A stretch of DNA of 64,000 nt, taken from contig CAXIPT010000001.1 of the NCBI GenBank assembly GCA_964030475.1, positions 16,908,269 through 16,972,268 on the forward strand, read 5' to 3'. This DNA is from Tethya wilhelma (Eukaryota > Porifera > Demospongiae > Tethyida > Tethyidae). Of this stretch, positions 19,601 through 30,973 are shown piece by piece; the stretch's first letter is position 1, and each line of letters opens with the position of its first letter. The notes under the pieces are model-generated. The model ran no database searches and was not told the origin of the DNA. It saw only the letters and a program-made list of their open reading frames with translations. A program made the position numbers and the translations under genes.

Positions 19601-21854
19601 ATGTATGGAATAGCACTCCCATCTTTCCAGACTGTTGCAGATAGTACTGGCCTCCCAACAGATCAGGTATGATGTATTTCTGGTAATGTGATAATTTAAT
19701 TTGTGTTCAAGTTGACACAAACACTAATCTTCCTGACCATATAGCTTCTACCGTGTATTAAAGTTTGCTGTGTAGTATTGCAATTGGTTGGTGTTGTTTC
19801 AGGTGCGATATGTAGTGTTCCTCTTTCTCTCCTACCCCCTGGCCTTCATTTTCCGCTATGTCCTCCATCCCTCCCACACCTCACTCACCACCCGCTATGT
19901 CTATTCCATGAGTTTGGGACTAGTCATGGGCTTCATGTGCTTTGGATGGCAAATGTTCATTCTCTTTGGAGTGGTCGGTGTCAGCTATATCTTCCTACTG
20001 GTCCTACCTCCCACTGTTGTACAGAGGTAAGCATTATGGCAGTATATTTGTACATTAATAAAATGTGCTATTTCTATATATTAAATAGTTATACTATGGT
20101 GTGGGCATTGGGCTGTATGAGTGCTTCTCATATTTACCGAATGGTCACTGATTATGAAGGATGGCATCTGGACTTCACTGGGTAAGCAATAACTTGCCAT
20201 GCATGTATACTATGATCACTCAGATGCTATCACTATAAATACTCTGTTTCAGCCCGTTGATGCTCATTGTGCAGAAGTTAACCCTATGTGCCTATGCCTA
20301 TCATGATGGTAAGCTGGTTTCAGTTCGATGCTTTTTCAATTAACTAGTATTTGACTCTCCAGGCAATGCAAGAAAGGACTCCTCTCTGAGTGAAGATCAG
20401 AAGAAACAAAAGATTGATGAGTGTCCATCGTTGCTGGTCTACTTTAGCTACAACTTCAACTTTCACTCCTTCCTAGCTGGACCGACATGCACCATCAAGG
20501 ACTATCTGGCCTTCATGGATGGCTCCAATCTCAAGCCACCACCCAATCCAAATGCTATGGTATCAGATCTCTAGGTAGATACCCTAGCCTCGTTCCCAGG
20601 CTCTCTCCCAGAATATTACACGCTGGGAGAGAGCCTGGGAACGAGGCTAAGATACCCCTGGATAGTTTATGTTTGTTTTTTTTCTGCAGGTAAAAGAAAA
20701 TTCTATGGAGCCATCATCATTTGTGGGTCGAAATAATAATTTTTATCATCCTGTTACTAATTATGTAGGGACTTTCACTTTCAATTTTACATTATTCTTA
20801 CATGTACACATTAACAGTATCCAGTATTGACCAAGCTGCTACATGCTCTTTCTTGGGCTGTTGTACACTTTTTGACAGCTCCAAACTTCACATCTGATTT
20901 GCTCCTGGGTGAGCTCAATAGAATTTGCAAAAAAGGTTAAAGTGCTACTGAAATGATTGCACATGTTTTGTTTGTTTGTTTCTCATCCACAGACCCAAAA
21001 ATTTCATTTATTTATCGAATCTTTGTTGTCAACATGTACATGTTTGGCATTCAAAGTCGCTATTATTTTGTTTGGTTGCTATCTGAGAGCATTAGCAATG
21101 CCACTGGTCTTGGGTTCAATGGCTATGATAGCAAAGGAGATGCAAAATGGGATCTCGTGACAAATATTTATCCATGGAAAATTGAATTTGCTCTAACTCT
21201 CAGGGATATTGTGAACAATTGGAATATCACAACTAGTCTCTGGTTAAGAAGGTAAGACCTCCAAACTGAAAGCATTGCACTGAGTGTCTAGTATACACTT
21301 GCACATACATGCACACATACAGGATAGTATTTGAGAGGGTTACATTTTTTCCTACCTTTTCTACATTTGCTGTATCGGCTATGTGGCATGGTTTCTATCC
21401 AGGCTACTATATTTCCTTTATCTTAGCCCCATTAATAATAAAGGCTTCAAAAAAAGTGAGACAAGAGTTTTTGGTAGCTTCGTAATAATGATTTCAACCA
21501 TGTACACTGTCACATTCTACATTTTAGATACGCCACCGTGTCCGTCCTTACTTTCAAAGTAGTGCAATGCTCCGTAGAACATATGATGTCATGACATGGG
21601 CAGTTACTCGTGTCTATGCGGAGTTTTTAATAATTCCCTTTCATGTGATGTGGACCACTAGTGCACTGCAGTTTTGGAGGTGAATTGATACAAGCTCTGC
21701 ATGGAATGTAACAGTTAGTGTCACTGTGTATAGTTTCATTCTTGTACACATGTGCAGCTACTACTACTTTGTTCCATTGATTCCTGTTCTTGTTGTGGTG
21801 TTTCTGTTTCCAAGTGGAAAGAGGCAGAGAAGAGAGAAACTCAAGTCAGAGTAG
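19601..21854 (+). CDS. MBOAT2: MBOAT1/2-like lysophospholipid acyltransferase
   Basis: Multi-pass ER acyltransferase of the Lands cycle that re-acylates lysophospholipids. The ATG at 19601 gives a short first exon (LPSFQTVADSTGLPTDQ) joining VRYVVFLFLSYPLAFIFRY. Later exons carry the family blocks YTMVWALGCMSASHIYR, LDFTGPLMLIVQKLT, YNFNFHSFLAGPTCTIKDYL and GLGFNGYDSKGDAKWDL. The MBOAT signature follows: Asn in NNWNITTSLWLRR and the presumed catalytic His in SAMWHGFYPGYY at about 21385. Order and spacing match human MBOAT2. The polar C-terminus is short (KRQRREKLKSE). An upstream overlapping ATG at 19605 is followed by a stop within two codons and was not used. It is divergent from SNX13, 459 bp away. 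Confidence 0.9.
20585..20649. mobile_element. 65-bp perfect foldback MITE with 8-bp target duplication (hAT-like)
   Basis: The arms TAGCCTCGTTCCCAGG... and their complement pair over about 27 bases around an 11-base loop. The element is flanked on both sides by AGATACCC (20577-20584 and 20650-20657). It lies in an MBOAT intron. An 8-bp duplication is characteristic of hAT elements; the family name is an inference. Confidence 0.9.
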
Positions 21855-22869
21855 GCTATCAGATTGGATATTTCTCCATTGAGCCATGAATGCTTCACTG
21901 ATGATAATGCTTTAGCATGATGTATGTGTGATTACTGATGCCGAGCGCCGAATCGTGCAGGGTCATTGTGGTCAAAGCTAACAAGTAAACGGGGCCAATT
22001 TGACAATTATTGTTTCCGTTATGCACTTGAATTTGATGACCTTTACCGGGGTCACCATGCAATGCGCAAGCGCCGCAGCCATGGCGCCACCAAGTAATAT
22101 TTTTGAAATAGATCTAGAGCTAGAGTGCATTAATATAATAGTAAGATGTGAAGTCATAATTAGCTATAATTATAAACAATAATTTAATATCATAACTGGT
22201 GAAGAGGTGACTCTTGCGGAATAGCTTGCAGAATTTAATGATTATGCCATGCCAGAAATCAGCTACACAATAAATGATGGGCATTCCTTGAATCAAAAGC
22301 AGTGTTGTTAGCAACTAATGCTAAGCTAGCTAAAATCATTGAATCTGATTGCCTTGATTCCACGCGAGGCATTCCTGCACTCAGTGTACTACTAGTATAA
22401 ATTCATAGCTCTATTTCAAATTAGGCTATAGCTACTACGTACACAGACCTAGCTGGCAGACGGACGATCAGACATATACATAAGTGACTGGCCACGCAAT
22501 TTAGATACTATCCAATTTTAGACTACTTTTGGAAAAAATAGCATAACAGGATTTCTGGGTGCAATTACACATAGTGCATTTTGCAAGATTTTTAGTGATT
22601 CTTGCTGATTTTTTTCCTAAAGTCAATCAGAACATTATTACTATTTTGAAAAAAGCCAAATGCAACAGGTCAAAGGTCACTCCGGAGGATAGTATCTTTT
22701 TCGCGTGACCAGTCAAAGTTGATATTAACATTATACTGGCATTATTCGAATAATAGTGATACATATAGTTAGCATAGGTTGCAGATGTCAGACAATACTG
22801 AACTATTAGACATACAACTACTGACAAAGCTACATGATGACAATGAATGAAATACAAAAGTAGAAAATT
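21855..22869. repeat. Intergenic region with dispersed repeat arms related to 33300-33650
   Basis: About 22100-22175 is an inverted match to about 33310-33435 (shared core GAGCTAGAGTGCATTAATA). About 22395-22480 and 22695-22785 match about 33415-33545 and 33565-33640 in direct orientation (shared core ACTGGCATTATT). No gene is seen. Confidence 0.65.
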
Positions 22870-24513
22870 TTAAAGTTTGCGTAAAAATATTTCGGGTACA
22901 TTACGAACTCCACTCTTGAATAGGATACGATCAAAGTACTGGGAAAAGCTCCAAAACTTTCTCAGACGCGAAAACTTTATCGTATCTGGTACTGGCTCTC
23001 CATTATCGATAAAATTTGCAGCACGAATGCCTGCTTCTGCAGCAGCCTCCATCGTGTATATATTTGTATCCGTTCGTGTGTATCCATTTGCATGAATCAA
23101 ATTGGTGAGTCCAGGCTGCTGGGTCCAAGGCCTGAGTGCTAGCGTCCCCTTGTTGTTGCTGAATTTTGGTTCCCAGCTGTCGAACCTACCACTAGCATGG
23201 TCATACGCATATGAATGCCAAATGTCGTAAGAGGTGTAGTTTAGATCATCAAGCGTAAGCCCATTTTCCGCCTTGAAACTCTTCAGCAATCCACTTGATT
23301 GCTTCATCTGTGCCCAAGCCTCGTCTGCTAATTCTTGTTCTGTACACTCAGTGACGGTCTTGTTGTACAAGATCCCTTTCCGCTTCCAGTCACATATCAC
23401 TACTTTCAGTAACTCACCATGAACCTGCTCGCCCTTGCCAAGTGGGACCTCCCACAGTGGACTTTCAGGACGGACAATCATTGCCCACGGTGCATCTACA
23501 CAGTGAATAATAATTCCCGAACCAAAGTTTACCTTTTCCTTGAAGTGATATGTAACTTGTGGCTGAAGCAGTTTGCTCAACGAACTTAGCTTGGTCATTT
23601 GCTGTTTAAGTTCATCTACACCACTTAGAACACTTGCAAACGATTGGACGTCTAATCCATTTACGTAAAAATCGTATTGGAGACTTTTTTGATTTTTGGA
23701 ATTTGGGTTTGAAATGATAACTTCACTTACTTTCCCATCATCACAGCGAATTTCTTCTACCTTTGTATTGAGGGAGAATGAAACACCAAGGTTTTTCAAA
23801 TGCTCAACCCATGGATCGAAAACTTGCTGACTAGTCGGGCCATTCAACGAATAATATTGTGGAACCCATCCGTTGAGCTGCTGATATTTTTCTACAAGGA
23901 ATGGTGATTCGTTTTTTGTATTACGACAGATCTCCATCATAGTGTGAGTGCTGAATGTATACACGTCTCCACCAGTGATGGCCTGAATGTAGTGCACTAA
24001 TAATGCTCTTACACCAGCTGAAAGCGAACTCATGAAATCAAACCAAGTAGACTCGTCATATTCCTCAAACCTATCAGGAATTGATCCTGCAACAAAGGTC
24101 TTCAATAGTGCAAGCTTGCACAGATCTTTAGCTGTGAATCGATGTAGGACTCCAGCTTTTTTCATGCCGCTGAGAAATTCAGTTACCGAACCTGTTGACA
24201 TAATTTCGTGATTTTGAACGGAATAATGGTCCCCATTGAAACCATAGCCATGCTGCATAATAGGACGAAGTTGATCGGCCACAGTTTGACCATTGAATGG
24301 AATTTCTTGGAGTATTGGTATAAAGTTGGTGTACGAATTCATGAAAATACGCCATGCAATTTCACTGTGTTCTCCTTTGCTTGTGTAGCAGGTGCGAGCC
24401 AAACCGCCTACTTCAGGATTCCGTTCAATGATGTGAATTTTGTGGCCCTTTTTCACAAGTTTGTGAGCAGTTGTTAATCCTCCGACTCCAGCTCCCAGTA
24501 TGCATACCCTCAT
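22870..24513 (-). CDS. Intronless FAD-dependent amine-oxidase/desaturase-like oxidoreductase
   Basis: A 547-residue single-exon protein. It begins with a Rossmann ADP-binding fold (MRVCILGAGVGGLTTAHKLV, then an acidic strand end HIIERNPEVGGLART), as in flavin amine oxidases, phytoene desaturases and hydroxysqualene dehydroxylases. A C-terminal flavin-proximal block is visible (LIHANGYTRTDTNIYTMEAAAEAGIRAANFI), equivalent to the closing motif of this superfamily. There is no signal peptide or membrane anchor. The substrate cannot be told. Neighbours give no pathway clue: it lies between MBOAT and a non-coding duplicated block. The lack of introns in an intron-rich region makes retrotransposition, intron loss or horizontal acquisition all possible. 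Confidence 0.8.
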   Translation of the reverse strand: MRVCILGAGVGGLTTAHKLVKKGHKIHIIERNPEVGGLARTCYTSKGEHSEIAWRIFMNSYTNFIPILQEIPFNGQTVADQLRPIMQHGYGFNGDHYSVQNHEIMSTGSVTEFLSGMKKAGVLHRFTAKDLCKLALLKTFVAGSIPDRFEEYDESTWFDFMSSLSAGVRALLVHYIQAITGGDVYTFSTHTMMEICRNTKNESPFLVEKYQQLNGWVPQYYSLNGPTSQQVFDPWVEHLKNLGVSFSLNTKVEEIRCDDGKVSEVIISNPNSKNQKSLQYDFYVNGLDVQSFASVLSGVDELKQQMTKLSSLSKLLQPQVTYHFKEKVNFGSGIIIHCVDAPWAMIVRPESPLWEVPLGKGEQVHGELLKVVICDWKRKGILYNKTVTECTEQELADEAWAQMKQSSGLLKSFKAENGLTLDDLNYTSYDIWHSYAYDHASGRFDSWEPKFSNNKGTLALRPWTQQPGLTNLIHANGYTRTDTNIYTMEAAAEAGIRAANFIDNGEPVPDTIKFSRLRKFWSFSQYFDRILFKSGVRNVPEIFLRKL

Positions 24514-24922
24514 TTTCCACAGTGATCTGCCTATACCGCAAAGATTGACTATATATACAGTTCAGATCAAGTTCTGTTACAATCATGTACTAACATTAAC
24601 TTTACAGCTCTTTATACCACAGTATAATTGCAAAAATAGCTATAAGCTTTAATCAAGTTTAGAACAAAATTTATACTATAATATATTATTTGAAGCCTCA
24701 AAGTGTGACTGCTGGTAGTATAGTGGAAAGTGTAGCCACACCTGTTCTTTTATACTATGACTCATGACCCTTGACATGGGAATGCATGATTCGCATGGAA
24801 ATTACTATCATGCATTTTTAACTGAAAACATTGAAGCCTTCAAGTGTAATGGAAGTACAGTCCATGGCTGCCACCCACACCACAGCTCTGCCCACAGCTG
24901 TTCTTTGCCTCGTGTGACAGCC
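24514..24922. other. Upstream region of the FAD oxidoreductase
   Basis: AT-rich sequence with no recognised coding or repeat signal. A TATA-like run (CTATATATAC, about 24549) lies about 40 bp upstream of the start codon. Confidence 0.4.
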
Positions 24923-27323
24923 CTGGGTGCATGTGCATAACTCATAGCTGTATACTTAATTAAGTCAAGTAATAAAATAACTAGGAGAATGCCATACATT
25001 GTGGGGCGAGCCGGAGCGAGAGGTATTATACGCTGCATGTGCGTAGAGTACTAGCTCCGTAAATTAAATACAGTGTGGTGTTGTTATAGTAATGGAATAT
25101 TGCAATTGTCAATATTATTATGTAGTGTTCTCGGAAGTCATTGGCAAAGTCTAGAAATGAATAACATGTATCACAGGTGGGATGAGTGATTTCTGACATT
25201 GCCTTGTGAAAGTTTCTCATCTTCTAAATCACAGCTGGTTGCCCAAATAATGCTGGTGTTTGATCAGCCTCGGACCTCCTTGTACGAGCCTGAGACCTCT
25301 CTTGCTCAAGCCTACGTTTGGTCTGAGAGGCTGTCTCTCTCAATCTTCTGTCTTTTTCCCCTTTCTGTGGAGCAATGTTATCATCCCGACTGAAATTAGC
25401 CTTAATTGGGTGAATTTATGCATAACTTGACTATCTACTCAGGTCACTGAAATCAAACAAAACTGACCATAATATTATTATCTCTCTCATTGTCTCACTC
25501 GCCTGGCTCCACTTTATATTAAAACACTTTGAATAGTTTTGAACACTAATAATATGGCATGGCATAATAATTATTATGATAATTATTATGGCATGGTACA
25601 TAACAGCGACAAACAGACAGACAAATTAACAAGCAAAACAAAATTGCCGTTACACACTAGGTTGGGCTCGCTCCAGCTCACCCAATTATATTATTGTCTC
25701 AAATGCATGCATTGTGCATGTGCCATACACATAATACAAATATTACATATTAAATAGTATTAAATAGATACAAATTAATATTACATTATTATTACAAACT
25801 AAAGGAGCTTTGATCAGGATTCAGCCTGAGGATGTTTAAGTCTGCATGCCTGCATTATTATGAGAATACTTTGAGCATAGTATAAGAACAATACATAGTG
25901 GCAAGTATACATGATGACTTCAAGTGTCCAGAACAGCCCTTGTGGCATAGTGATCTAGTGTGTGGTTAGACACTGTTTGGAGGTTTCTACCTGTTTAGAA
26001 ACACACCCAGAAGAAACAGACGAAACAATGTCTAATTAGGTATAACAAGTAATATTTGTACTATGAGTATCTAGTGTGTATGGTTTTGTACTCCTTCATG
26101 GTTGTATGTCCATTTTATTGTATATCTCCTATGAGATAGATGTACCTGTATTCTACTGTATTCCGTTTGGGTATATACCATACAGTTCAGCTATTCATTA
26201 ACGGTGATAATTACAATAAGTCAGTTATAGCATGGGCCCAGTGCTTTAACTATAACATACAACAGCGCTAGCCCTCAGGAGTACAACTACCATACACATG
26301 CACTAGATACTCATAGCACTAATCTATGACAGTAAAACAAGTCAGATTATCCAGCTGATAAAATTTAATTGCAGCCGTATATTTCAATGTGATCCAGGAC
26401 CCATACATAGCTACTATATAATTATACAGGAAGTCATGCACACTTGTCATCACAGTTCAATCAAGTATTAATTAAGGGAATTAATTTTGTGGTTATTTAG
26501 AAACCTTGATGCACCAGCTATGTTAATTAAGTTGCTTTTTTTGTGTGTGTGTAAACACATTTTTTAAAGTCAAGCCGATATTCATTTTAATACAGCAGAT
26601 GTAATAATATTATGTTTGAGTTCAACAATTTGTTCTTTATTTTTTCCCCCTGAGATTCACCTAGTGCAGCTATATAGATAATATAATTTTACCTTAATCA
26701 ATTACTCAGTTTAGTGATCAGTATATATAACTCGTGATTTTTCTGAATTAATTATACAAATACTATAGGTATATACAATTAATTTTATTATACAAGGATT
26801 AACCATGCATGCTGCACGATTTATTGTTTTTACTCATTGCTACTTGAAGTATGGTATATATACCAGTAACTATCTGAAAGTCTAATTATGGTAAATAATC
26901 ACTAGGCATAATAAGTAGTAAAGGTGGGCACTTTTCCCGCCAAAATTAATTTCTGCAAAATAATGTAAACTGTCCATAAAAAGAAGGTTTGATCAGGATT
27001 CAGGACGTTTCGGTCTGCCTGCATAACTAGTGAGAAAACATATGCATAAAGTAGAGATCTAACAAAATTATGCTATGCTAAGCTCACTATAATAATACTT
27101 TTCATCAACTACTGTTATTACATACATCAACGAATTATGAAATAGGCACACGGAGCAACATTTCCATACAACCATAGATCATAGCTAATCATAGATGCAT
27201 AATAGTGTATTTGCGGGCTTTAAATTTAATTATTGGATTTCTGCTTCCGCACTCATGCATTAATTGCCTTTTAGGCAGACAAACCTGAGAATACTCCTGA
27301 GACAGAACAAAAGCTTTGATACG
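24923..27323. repeat. 2.4 kb non-coding block, first copy, ending at a single N
   Basis: Near-identical to 27325-29723, beginning AGCCCTGGGTGCATGTG and ending GACAGAACAAAAGCTTTGATACG. Differences are small indels and substitutions (for example CA/TG tract length and short deletions near 28495, 28607 and 29682). It is AT-rich, with only short ORFs in both copies. N27324 marks the join, so this is probably a second allele placed in tandem by the assembler. Confidence 0.95.
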
Positions 27324-27324
27324 N

Positions 27325-29723
27325 AGCCCTGGGTGCATGTGCATAACTCATAGCTGTATACTTAATTAAGTCAAGTAATAAAATAACTAGGAGAATGCCA
27401 TACATTGTGGGGCGAGCCGGAGCGAGAGGTATTATACGCTGCATGTGCGTAGAGTACTAGCTCCGTAAATTAAATACAGTGTGGTGTTGTTATAGTAATG
27501 GAATATTGCAATTGTCAATATTATTATGTAGTGTTCTCGGAAGTCATTGGCAAAGTCTAGAAATGAATAACATGTATCACAGGTGGGATGAGTGATTTCT
27601 GACATTACCTTGTGAAAGTTTCTCATCTTCTAAATCACAGCTGGTTGCCCAAATAATGCTGGTGTTTGATCAGCCTCGGACCTCCTTGTACGAGCCTGAG
27701 ACCTCTCTTGCTCAAGCCTACGTTTGGTCTGAGAGGCTGTCTCTCTCAATCTTCTGTCTTTTTCCCCTTTCTGTGGAGCAATGTTATCATCCCGACTGAA
27801 ATTAGCCTTAATTGGGTGAATTTATGCATAACTTGACTATCTACTCAGGTCACTGAAATCAAACAAAACTGACCATAATATTATTATCTCTCTCATTGTC
27901 TCACTCGCCTGGCTCCACTTTATATTAAAACACTTTGAATAGTTTTGAACACTAATAATATGGCATGGCATAATAATTATTATGATAATTATTATGGCAT
28001 GGTACATAACAGCGACAAACAGACAGACAAATTAACAAACAAAACAAAATTGCCGTTACACACTAGGTTGGGCTCGCTCCAGCTCACCCAATTATATTAT
28101 TGTCTCAAATGCATGCATTGTGCATGTGCCATACACATAATACAAATATTACATATTAAATAGTATTAAATAGATACAAATTAATATTACATTATTATTA
28201 CAAACTAAAGGAGCTTTGATCAGGATTCAGCCTGAGGATGTTTAAGTCTGCATGCCTGCATTATTATGAGAATACTTTGAGCATAGTATAAGAACAATAC
28301 ATAGTGGCAAGTACATGATGACTTCAAGTGTCCAGAACAGCCCTTGTGGCATAGTGATCTAGTGTGTGGTTAGACACTGTTTGGAGGTTTCTACCTGTTT
28401 AGAAACACACCCAGAAGAAACAGACGAAACAATGTCTAATTAGGTATAACAAGTAATATTTGTACTATGAGTATCTAGTGTGTATGGTTTTGTACTCATG
28501 GTTGTATGTCCATTTTATTGTATATCTCCTATGAGATAGATGTACCTGTATTCTACTGTATTCCGTTTGGGTATATACCATACAGTTCAGCTATTCATTA
28601 ACGGTGATATACAATAAGTCAGTTATAGCATGGGCCCAGTGCTTTAACTATAACATACAACAGCGCTAGCCCTCAGGAGTACAACTACCATACACATGCA
28701 CTAGATACTCATAGCACTAATCTATGACAGTAAAACAAGTCAGATTATCCAGCTGATAAAATTTAATTGCAGCCGTATATTTCAATGTGATCCAGGACCC
28801 ATACATAGCTACTATAATTATAATTATACAGGAAGTCATGCACACTTGTCATCACAGTTCAATCAAGTATTAATTAAGGGAATTAATTTTGTGGTTATTT
28901 AGAAACCTTGATGCACCAGCTATGTTAATTAAGTTGCTTTTTTTGTGTGTGTGTGTGTGTGAACACATTTTTTAAAGTCAAGCCGATATTCATTTTAATA
29001 CAGCAGATGTAATAATATTATGTTTGAGTTCAACAATTTGTTCTTTATTTTTTCCCCCTGAGATTCACCTAGTGCAGCTATATAGATAATATAATTTTAC
29101 CTTAATCAATTACTCAGTTTAGTGATCAGTATAACTCGTGATTTTTCTGAATTAATTATACAAATACTATAGGTATATACAATTAATTTTATTATACAAG
29201 GATAAACCATGCATGCTGCACGATTTATTGTTTTTACTCATTGCTACTTGAAGTATGGTATACGCCAGTAACTATCTGAAAGTCTAATTATGGTAAATAA
29301 TCACTAGGCATAATAAGTAGTAAAGGTGGGCACTTTTCCCGCTAAAATTAATTTCCAAAATAATGTAAACTGTCCATAAAAAGAAGGTTTGATCATGATC
29401 AGGATTCAGGACGTTTCGGTCTGCCTGCATAACTAGTGAGAAAACATATGCATAAAGTAGAGATCTAACAAAATTATGCTATGCTAAGCTCACTATATAA
29501 TACTTTTCATCAACTACTGTTATTACATACATCAACGAATAATTATGAAAAATAGGCACACGGAGCAACATTTCCATACAACCATAGATCATACATAATC
29601 ATAGATGCATAATAGTGTATTTGCGGGCTTTAAATTTAATTATTGGATTTCTGCTTCCGCACTCATGCATTAATGGCAGACAGGCCTGAGAATACTCCTG
29701 AGACAGAACAAAAGCTTTGATAC
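27325..29723. repeat. 2.4 kb non-coding block, second copy
   Basis: Same content as 24923-27323. Here the right end continues into unique sequence (TACGTCGCTACG...), so this copy connects to the PLA2G6-like gene, while the first connects to the FAD oxidoreductase. Confidence 0.95.
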
Positions 29724-30973
29724 GTCGCTACGTCTGTATCTGTGGTTCTACTTACTTACTACGCTGGTGGTAACCAGATTTGATTGAAGGTAAGCTATCA
29801 GTATGCATAGACGTCTATCTATTGTTGCATTTAGCCTGGAACAAAAAGTTGGTCACCCAAAGGCCAAAGGCCATGAGAAAATCTTTTGCCTCAAGACAAC
29901 TCTATCACTGTGACAGATATACATAAATTATTATACTGTAAGCTGAGTTCAACAATGCTCCACCAATATATTTTATCGCCTGTGATGTATGATAGTATAA
30001 AGTTTGGGGCTGTATATATCGATATAATTCTTCAAAGAATTGGCATGCACCTCAGTGACCTCACCTCTTTCAGTTCATTGTTGCTTTACAATATGTAAAT
30101 TCGAGCATAATATGTTATATATACTTTATCTATGATTCGAGTCATGGGAAGATGGGATTAATATTGACGAGATAACAGGTTTTTTTCCTCAAAATATCAG
30201 CCCAACCCCAACCCCGACACACCCATGGACTAAGCATCAAACTCCGAGTCATTGCTAAAAAGCTTATATATACTCTTCAGACAGTGATTAAAGGATCACT
30301 ATAATAGCTGTAAATTCATATCTTCTCAAACAAGTTGCTACAATATCTGATTCACTGGCTGGGATTTTGAAAAAACTTATTATCTTGCCACATACTGCTA
30401 TATACTCAGTTGAATTTGTAAACTGCGGCTATGCATGAGGTGCCGTAACGTTTCGCCTAGAGTCATTTCATCTGTTTCGTTATGCCTACTGGAAGGCAGA
30501 GTATCGACTCACCTGTATGTTTTTCAAGTGAAGACATAAAAAAAATCTGGCACAAATACAATTATTATCATAAAGCAAAGATTGATGTATATTATAATAG
30601 CTAGTATGCAGTTGTGCACGTGTGTGCACATAGTATAATAATTATTATAGTGTGGTGATTAAACCTGATAAATATTACTATTATATTCACACATGCATGT
30701 ATGCAGGAAACTTGGTCATACTGAACATCACTAGACAATTATAACCGCCACTACATGTTGTAACAATGATTTACAACTGAAGAAATTCTCTTCGCTATAG
30801 AAGCTTGATTAACTCAGTATAGAATTCAATAGCGTAACTTGAGATCTCCCACATTAATATTGAATTTCACTGACAGTAGCCACTATAATAGTCAATAGTC
30901 ATTGAGCCCCTTTAGAGAGTCGACCAAGACGTCAGCAACCTTGTGGTCAATCCATACACACCAAGTAGTAAAA
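29724..30973. other. Intergenic region upstream of the PLA2G6-like gene
   Basis: AT-rich, with short (TA)n and (AT)n runs. No gene was recognised; the last part is presumably 5' leader and promoter of the phospholipase gene. Confidence 0.4.

Noticed and set aside
20585..20649. Transcription terminator hairpin or microRNA precursor
   Set aside because: Matching ends at other loci and an 8-bp target duplication show it is a transposed foldback element.
25026..25220. 64-residue frame conserved in both 2.4 kb copies (also at 27432-27626)
   Set aside because: The copies are nearly identical at DNA level everywhere, so conservation gives no coding evidence; there is no recognisable domain.
30902..30973. 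Upstream extension of the PLA2G6-like protein
   Set aside because: The open stretch has no ATG; the first ATG is at 30974.
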